Assembly: GCF_947258925.1 (NCBI RefSeq) | Contig: NZ_CAMYKG010000026.1 | Location: forward strand, 1-51,402 | Direction: 5' to 3' | Length of the DNA stretch: 51,402 nt | Origin: an uncultured Eudoraea sp. | GTDB taxonomy: Bacteria > Bacteroidota > Bacteroidia > Flavobacteriales > Flavobacteriaceae | Part shown: positions 46,937 to 51,402 of the stretch, piece after piece | Position numbering within the stretch: position 1 is the stretch's first letter | Layout of the letters: each line of letters opens with the position of its first letter | Translations under genes and position numbers: made by a program | Notes under the pieces: generated by a model | What the model was told of the DNA's origin: nothing | Databases searched by the model: none | What the model saw: the letters and a program-made list of their open reading frames with translations, nothing else

Positions 46937-49243
46937 TTACCTCAACTGCACGGTTTTGACCGTTGACAAAAGTTTGCCATCGGTACTCATACCCTCGATG
47001 TACACCTTTACTTTAGGTTGTTCCTGTTTGGGAAAAGAAAAATCGACTTGGTTCTTATCATTAGTCAGCATTGCAGGTTGCCAATTTACGGTACCGTATT
47101 GTTGAAAAACAGTAGAGTCATAATCAGAATATTTGGGTTCGTAGTACTTATTTGGTTTCGTGAAACCATTTGTAATTAATTTTTTGATATAACGTTTTGG
47201 CGCATCAGGGTCTACATACTTTCCCGTGCTCGTAAAAGATAAATAACCTCGCTTTGCTTCGTCATAGGCAATGACCTGGATAGCAGATAAAGGCTTACCT
47301 ACCAAATCGGAACCATCGGTAGGAAATCCATTTAATGATAGAGGGATGTTCATAGTGCCTCCTGAACTGCGTGCTGGAGCTTTAACTGCCAATTTAGTAA
47401 ACCCAAAAGCATCGGTTTCTATCATTGCTTGAAATCCTAATTTTCTGAGATAGCCAATCAAACTTCCATATTTTTTTATATCTCTCCGCGGCAATTTTCT
47501 TTCAACAACGGTCACTTCATCTAACTGTATAGTATTATCCAATAGCTTTAAAGGATGAACAGCAGTTTCTGTCAATTTCGATTTAAATATTAAAGGGTAG
47601 TCTCTGATGTGAGAAAAATTCAAATTTTCCTTTACCAATCGAGGCACGTATGAAAGCTCTACCTCCGGTGCCCTTAGTTTTCCTTTTCGATCGATCAAAG
47701 CCATAGCAAGAGAATCATTTTTATAAAGTATTAATCCACCCTTGGTAAATTCCTTTTTATTATTTAGATCCAGAAAATAAAATTCCATAGGACTACCGTC
47801 ATTCACCCACAAGCTATCCTCCTTCGATAAATCTGCGTTTAGGGCCTTACCCTTTATGGAAATCCCCTGTTCATACTCAAAGTTTTGTTCGAATACATCT
47901 TTAAATATTGTCTTCCAGTCATATCTGCCCCATCCCTGTACCAACAACATTAAGTCCAATTCATAAAGCTTCAAACGATTATACCCGTTGAAATAATAAG
48001 AAGGTTCTTCTATTGGATTACGCAAATAAGGCATCAACCAAAATGAACTATAAATTGAATTATTAGGCTGGTTCGCTTCAGTTCCCTCAGGCAGTATAGA
48101 AGCACTCAATGTAAAAGTAGTCGTATCTATTATCTTTATTATCGCTGCTAATTCTACAGAATCCCGTGCTGTTTCTTCTTTCATCTCAATGACCACTTCT
48201 GGGATATCAATCGCCCATTCGTTAAAAAAAAGACGACTTGCAATTACATTGAGTTTATCATCAAAAAGGGTTAATGTATTGACCCCAAATGGCAATTTGG
48301 CCTTGTCAAAGCTAAAAACCAAATCCTTTTCGTTTAAAATAAACTCTTCAACCAAAAGGCTCGTGTTTTGATGAAAAGCCACAAAGAAGAGTTCTCCTTT
48401 ATTCGAATTCAGCGTTCTTTCATTTGTACTTATGGATAATAATAACCTTTTTGGATCAAGATTATTTGACATGATTAGGATACCTTCACTTTGCGGTCTT
48501 GGAAGTATGCTTTCAATAATCTTCTCATTTTCGAGTAATATCCGCAATTTATATTGGCGCTGGCCTTCCTGAAAATGGGCAAACTTCCCAAAACCCAAAT
48601 GGTTATTATGAATGTTTTCTAAAATGGTTATGCCATCACTATTGATTAGGGAAGCGGATAAGATTTTTTGCCCAGCTCCTTTGACATCTACTACCTTGAA
48701 TCCTACTATACCATTCGTGTTCTCCAAAATATAGCCACCCTCCGGCAATAATTGTACATCGAATTCGTCTGTATTATCGGGCAACGCCATTTCAGGCGCC
48801 TGAGGGAGAACTTCGATTTGTTGAATAAAGCAATCTTTGTGCCTAAAGTTCTTCATCCAATTCGTGTACGCCTTGATATAATAAATCCCGGAGGTCAAGG
48901 ACGAATCAATCTTAAAATCACCATGCCCTACTCCTCCTTCTATATAAAGCAGATTTCTTCTAACCTCATTACCCTCTTTATCATAAAGACACACGTATAA
49001 ATTGGTCGTTTGCAGTGACGGGGATTGCGAATTTTGATCATACACATAAGCAGAAAACCAAACATGTTCTTCCTGAAAGAATATTGTCTTATTTAAATGA
49101 AGGTGTATGTTTTCACGGTCGGGCTCAAAAAATGCTTCATGTTTCGTTTCCAGGTACTGCCGTGACGAGTTCTGAGCAAAAACGGATGGTGCCAAAAAAA
49201 ATGTAATTAACCCAAAGACTAAAAGAAGGATGGATTTGATCAT
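46937..49243 (-). CDS. large secreted MG2-like protein
   Basis: 768 residues from ATG 49243; the first seven residues of the longer frame (49264) are unlikely. A signal peptide ends at VFAQ (about 24). The N-terminal region (NIHLHLNKTIFFQEEHVWFS) is an MG2/macroglobulin-like domain found in many Bacteroidota surface proteins. The C-terminal part (LDEVTVVERK, a TonB-plug-like segment) is beta-rich. It lies just downstream of der. Function unknown. Confidence 0.75.
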   Translation of the reverse strand: MIKSILLLVFGLITFFLAPSVFAQNSSRQYLETKHEAFFEPDRENIHLHLNKTIFFQEEHVWFSAYVYDQNSQSPSLQTTNLYVCLYDKEGNEVRRNLLYIEGGVGHGDFKIDSSLTSGIYYIKAYTNWMKNFRHKDCFIQQIEVLPQAPEMALPDNTDEFDVQLLPEGGYILENTNGIVGFKVVDVKGAGQKILSASLINSDGITILENIHNNHLGFGKFAHFQEGQRQYKLRILLENEKIIESILPRPQSEGILIMSNNLDPKRLLLSISTNERTLNSNKGELFFVAFHQNTSLLVEEFILNEKDLVFSFDKAKLPFGVNTLTLFDDKLNVIASRLFFNEWAIDIPEVVIEMKEETARDSVELAAIIKIIDTTTFTLSASILPEGTEANQPNNSIYSSFWLMPYLRNPIEEPSYYFNGYNRLKLYELDLMLLVQGWGRYDWKTIFKDVFEQNFEYEQGISIKGKALNADLSKEDSLWVNDGSPMEFYFLDLNNKKEFTKGGLILYKNDSLAMALIDRKGKLRAPEVELSYVPRLVKENLNFSHIRDYPLIFKSKLTETAVHPLKLLDNTIQLDEVTVVERKLPRRDIKKYGSLIGYLRKLGFQAMIETDAFGFTKLAVKAPARSSGGTMNIPLSLNGFPTDGSDLVGKPLSAIQVIAYDEAKRGYLSFTSTGKYVDPDAPKRYIKKLITNGFTKPNKYYEPKYSDYDSTVFQQYGTVNWQPAMLTNDKNQVDFSFPKQEQPKVKVYIEGMSTDGKLLSTVKTVQLR

Positions 49244-49268
49244 AGCAAAATCAAGATACAACAAATAT

Positions 49269-50570
49269 CTATTTCTTACGCATAAAAATGGTCACAGGCA
49301 CCCCTGTATAATCAAAGTTCTCACGTAATTTATTCTCCAAAAATCGTTTGTAAGGATCTCGCACATATTGTGGCAGGTTGCAAAAGAATGCAAACTGAGG
49401 ATAAGGTGTTGGGAGTTGTGTAATAAATTTGATCTTTACATATTTCCCTTTATAAGCCGGTGGCGGTGTATGCTCGATAATCGGGAGCAAGACATCGTTT
49501 AATTTTCGGGTTGGGATCCTTTTGGAACGATTCTTATAAACCTCCACTGCCGTTTCTATTGCCTTAAAAATCCGCTGCTTTGTTAGTACCGATATAAAAA
49601 GGATGGGAACATCCGTAAAGGGCTCAATGGCCTTTTTTATTTTTTGGGTGTATTGCTTAACCGCATGGGTATCCTTCTCAACCAGATCCCATTTGTTTAC
49701 CAGGATCACTATACCTTTATTGTTGCGCTGAGCGAGCCAGAAGATATTTTCTACCTGCCCGTCAAAACCACGGGTAGCATCTAATAACAACAAGCACACA
49801 TCACAGTGTTCAATTGCTCTTACAGACCTCATAACAGAATAAAACTCGAGATCCTCTTTAACCTTTGCTTTCCTTCGAATCCCGGCCGTATCCACCAAAT
49901 TAAATTCAAAACCAAAGCGCTTGTACTTTGTATCTATACTATCTCTAGTGGTACCTGCGATATCTGTAACTATATAACGTTCTTCACCAATCAATGCATT
50001 GATAAATGAAGATTTCCCGGCATTTGGCCTTCCAACAACGGCGAACCTTGGTAATTCATCTTCTTCTGCTTCACTTTCAGGTAAAACCTTAACCAGGTCG
50101 TCCAACAATTCCCCGGTACCGCTGCCATTTATACTGGATAAATTGTAATAGTCTCCTAGCCCAAGTCCATAAAACTCAACAGCATCCTCTGCCCTTTTTG
50201 CATTATCTACTTTATTGACTGCCAAAAAAACAGGTTTTTCAGCACGGCGCAAAAGGTTTGCGACATCCTCATCCATGCCCGTAATACCGGTTTCCACATC
50301 TACCATAAAAATAATGGCATCTGCTTCTTCAATGGCCAATTCTACCTGCTTGTCTATTTCCTGTTCAAAGATATCGTCACTCCCAAGTACATACCCCCCC
50401 GTATCGATTAATGAGAATTCCTTACCGTTCCAGTCGCTTTTACCATAATGCCTGTCCCGGGTGACACCGCTAACAGCATCAACAATAGCTTCACGCCGCT
50501 GGATTAAACGATTAAAGAATGTAGATTTTCCCACATTCGGCCTTCCTACTATGGCTACAATAGCGCCCAT
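49269..50570 (-). CDS. der: GTPase Der (EngA), ribosome assembly
   Basis: 433 residues from ATG 50570 (a GTG at 50576 would add two). Two tandem G domains: GRPNVGKS with DTGG and NKVD, then GRPNAGKS with DTAG and NKWD, followed by a KH-like C-terminal domain. Der acts in 50S subunit maturation. A -7 element lies at 50595-50588. Confidence 0.97.
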   Translation of the reverse strand: MGAIVAIVGRPNVGKSTFFNRLIQRREAIVDAVSGVTRDRHYGKSDWNGKEFSLIDTGGYVLGSDDIFEQEIDKQVELAIEEADAIIFMVDVETGITGMDEDVANLLRRAEKPVFLAVNKVDNAKRAEDAVEFYGLGLGDYYNLSSINGSGTGELLDDLVKVLPESEAEEDELPRFAVVGRPNAGKSSFINALIGEERYIVTDIAGTTRDSIDTKYKRFGFEFNLVDTAGIRRKAKVKEDLEFYSVMRSVRAIEHCDVCLLLLDATRGFDGQVENIFWLAQRNNKGIVILVNKWDLVEKDTHAVKQYTQKIKKAIEPFTDVPILFISVLTKQRIFKAIETAVEVYKNRSKRIPTRKLNDVLLPIIEHTPPPAYKGKYVKIKFITQLPTPYPQFAFFCNLPQYVRDPYKRFLENKLRENFDYTGVPVTIFMRKK

Positions 50571-50587
50571 ACTCACAAATTAGGGTG

Positions 50588-50595
50588 CAAAGTTA
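50588..50595 (-). promoter_or_regulatory. -7 promoter element of der
   Basis: The minus strand reads TAACTTTG, ending 17 bases before the ATG; no clear -33 element. Confidence 0.45.
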
Positions 50596-50720
50596 GTGCT
50601 AAAGGCTCTAGATAAAAAATAAATGATTAAGCCTTAAACCGGGATCTTCAAGATTTAAATATTTTTGAGATGGATTTTTCCTGAGAAATAGGTATCTTTT
50701 AGATGTAAACAATTGCAGGC

Positions 50721-51215
50721 ATGAAAGCTTTACCCAATGACATTGTTTTAAGGCCCAGGTTTCAGCTGGAACTTCAACAGCCCAAGGAAAATGCCTTAGA
50801 ATCTTTTGAAAAGGAAAAGGACAAGTCCTTTCTTATCAATCGAATAGATGACCATGTCTTTATAAAATTTCAAAAGAAAGATATTCATTTTTGGTCTCCC
50901 CAACTGCATTTGGAAATTAACGAAATAGATTCTGAAAAAGCCAAAGTATATGGCCTTTTCGGTCCTAACCCTACCCTTTGGACATTTTTTATGTTTTTAC
51001 ATTTTGGGGTGGGAACATTTTTTATAATCTTCGGTATCTGGGCGTATTCCAGTGCTTCTTTAGACAAGCCCTATGGGCTGCAACTGGGCGCCATGATATT
51101 TATGGTTGTCTTATGGTTTGTACTTTATGCTTTTGGCAGGGCAGGCAGGAGAAAAGGCAAACCTCAAATGAACCAATTGTTCCATTTTATGAGGGAAGTT
51201 TTACAATTGAATTGA
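50721..51215 (+). CDS. membrane protein of unknown function
   Basis: 164 residues. A hydrophilic N-terminal ~85 residues (with ENALESFEKEKDKSFLI, FIKFQKKDIHFWSPQLHL) precedes two membrane helices (about 88-110 and 122-142) and a basic C-terminal tail. Lies between der and era on the opposite strand. No family recognised. Confidence 0.65.
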   Translation: MKALPNDIVLRPRFQLELQQPKENALESFEKEKDKSFLINRIDDHVFIKFQKKDIHFWSPQLHLEINEIDSEKAKVYGLFGPNPTLWTFFMFLHFGVGTFFIIFGIWAYSSASLDKPYGLQLGAMIFMVVLWFVLYAFGRAGRRKGKPQMNQLFHFMREVLQLN

Positions 51216-51216
51216 A

Positions 51217-51402
51217 TCATTTCTGATCATATCCAAACCGGCGAAGCTGATTGGGGTTACTTCTCCAGTTTTTATTCACTTTTACAAAGAGTTCAATATG
51301 CACCTGTTTGTCAAAGAATTTTTCCAGATCCTTTCTGGCAGCTATTCCTACCCTCTTCAGAGCCGACCCTTTATGCCCGATGATTATTCCCTTCTGAGAA
51401 TC
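51217..51402 (-). CDS. era: GTPase Era, C-terminal end (partial)
   Basis: The last 61 residues are present. The KH-domain RNA-binding core reads SQKGIIIGHKGSALKRVG (GxxG loop as GHKG), followed by ARKDLEKFFDKQVHIELFVK and a NWRSNP end. Era binds 16S rRNA during 30S maturation. The rest lies beyond the right edge; convergent with the 50721 gene. Confidence 0.92.
   Translation of the reverse strand, partial: DSQKGIIIGHKGSALKRVGIAARKDLEKFFDKQVHIELFVKVNKNWRSNPNQLRRFGYDQK

Overview
The window looks like chromosomal DNA of a Bacteroidota member, most likely a marine Flavobacteriaceae. Evidence: a SusC/SusD pair, a secreted protein with a type IX secretion C-terminal domain, a Porin_10-like porin, GSCFA, DUF4136, DUF4230, DUF5522 and LemA/TPM genes, AT-rich intergenic DNA, and promoters of the Bacteroidota type (TAnnTTTG at -7, sometimes with TTG about 20 bases upstream). 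No rRNA, tRNA, CRISPR array, insertion sequence or prophage was recognised. Assignments rest on reading motifs and general family knowledge; no database search was run.

Layout. 1-2.4 kb: a cut reading frame at the edge, a good minus-strand promoter facing it, and a porin. 2.7-7.7 kb: a very large secreted Asp-box/thrombospondin-3 protein whose sorting domain is separated by a frame break at a short repeat, then a small lipoprotein. 7.7-13.8 kb: a secreted unknown and a SusC-SusD-lipoprotein nutrient uptake operon without an enzyme gene. 14-19.5 kb: rnhB, a large lipoprotein, an OmpA-family protein and a secreted unknown. 19.5-21.5 kb (minus): lipB, a 51-residue YqaE/Pmp3 membrane protein and a secreted unknown. 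21.7-26.5 kb: lysS, a PKD lipoprotein and an SLC13-type carboxylate transporter. 26.5-28 kb (minus): two paralogous secreted acidic proteins made of a ~34-residue repeat with the core YLPEGFDPY. 28.2-31.8 kb: a zinc metalloprotease, a small membrane/secreted protein and a Spy/CpxP-like protein. 31.8-35.2 kb (minus): a tight cluster of a small HExxH membrane protein, a PLP desulfhydrase/deaminase, a glucosaminidase-LysM lipoprotein and hemL. 35.4-39.3 kb: a DUF5522 mini-protein, a DUF4136 lipoprotein, an aromatic amino acid hydroxylase with a long C-terminal extension and a CE15-like esterase. 39.3-43.6 kb (minus): DUF4230, GSCFA and alaS. 43.7-46.8 kb: M23 peptidase, MerR regulator, LemA and two TPM-domain proteins. 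46.9-51.4 kb: a large secreted MG2-like protein, der, a two-helix membrane protein and the end of era.

Most genes are housekeeping (lysS, alaS, der, era, rnhB, lipB, hemL) or cell-envelope functions. The least explained content is the acidic repeat-protein pair, the repeat-associated break in the type IX secretion cargo, three clustered palindromes in front of lysS, and a nested inverted repeat at 35.3 kb. Several starts were moved from the longest open frame to an internal ATG because the longer version runs into a promoter or lacks a clean signal peptide.
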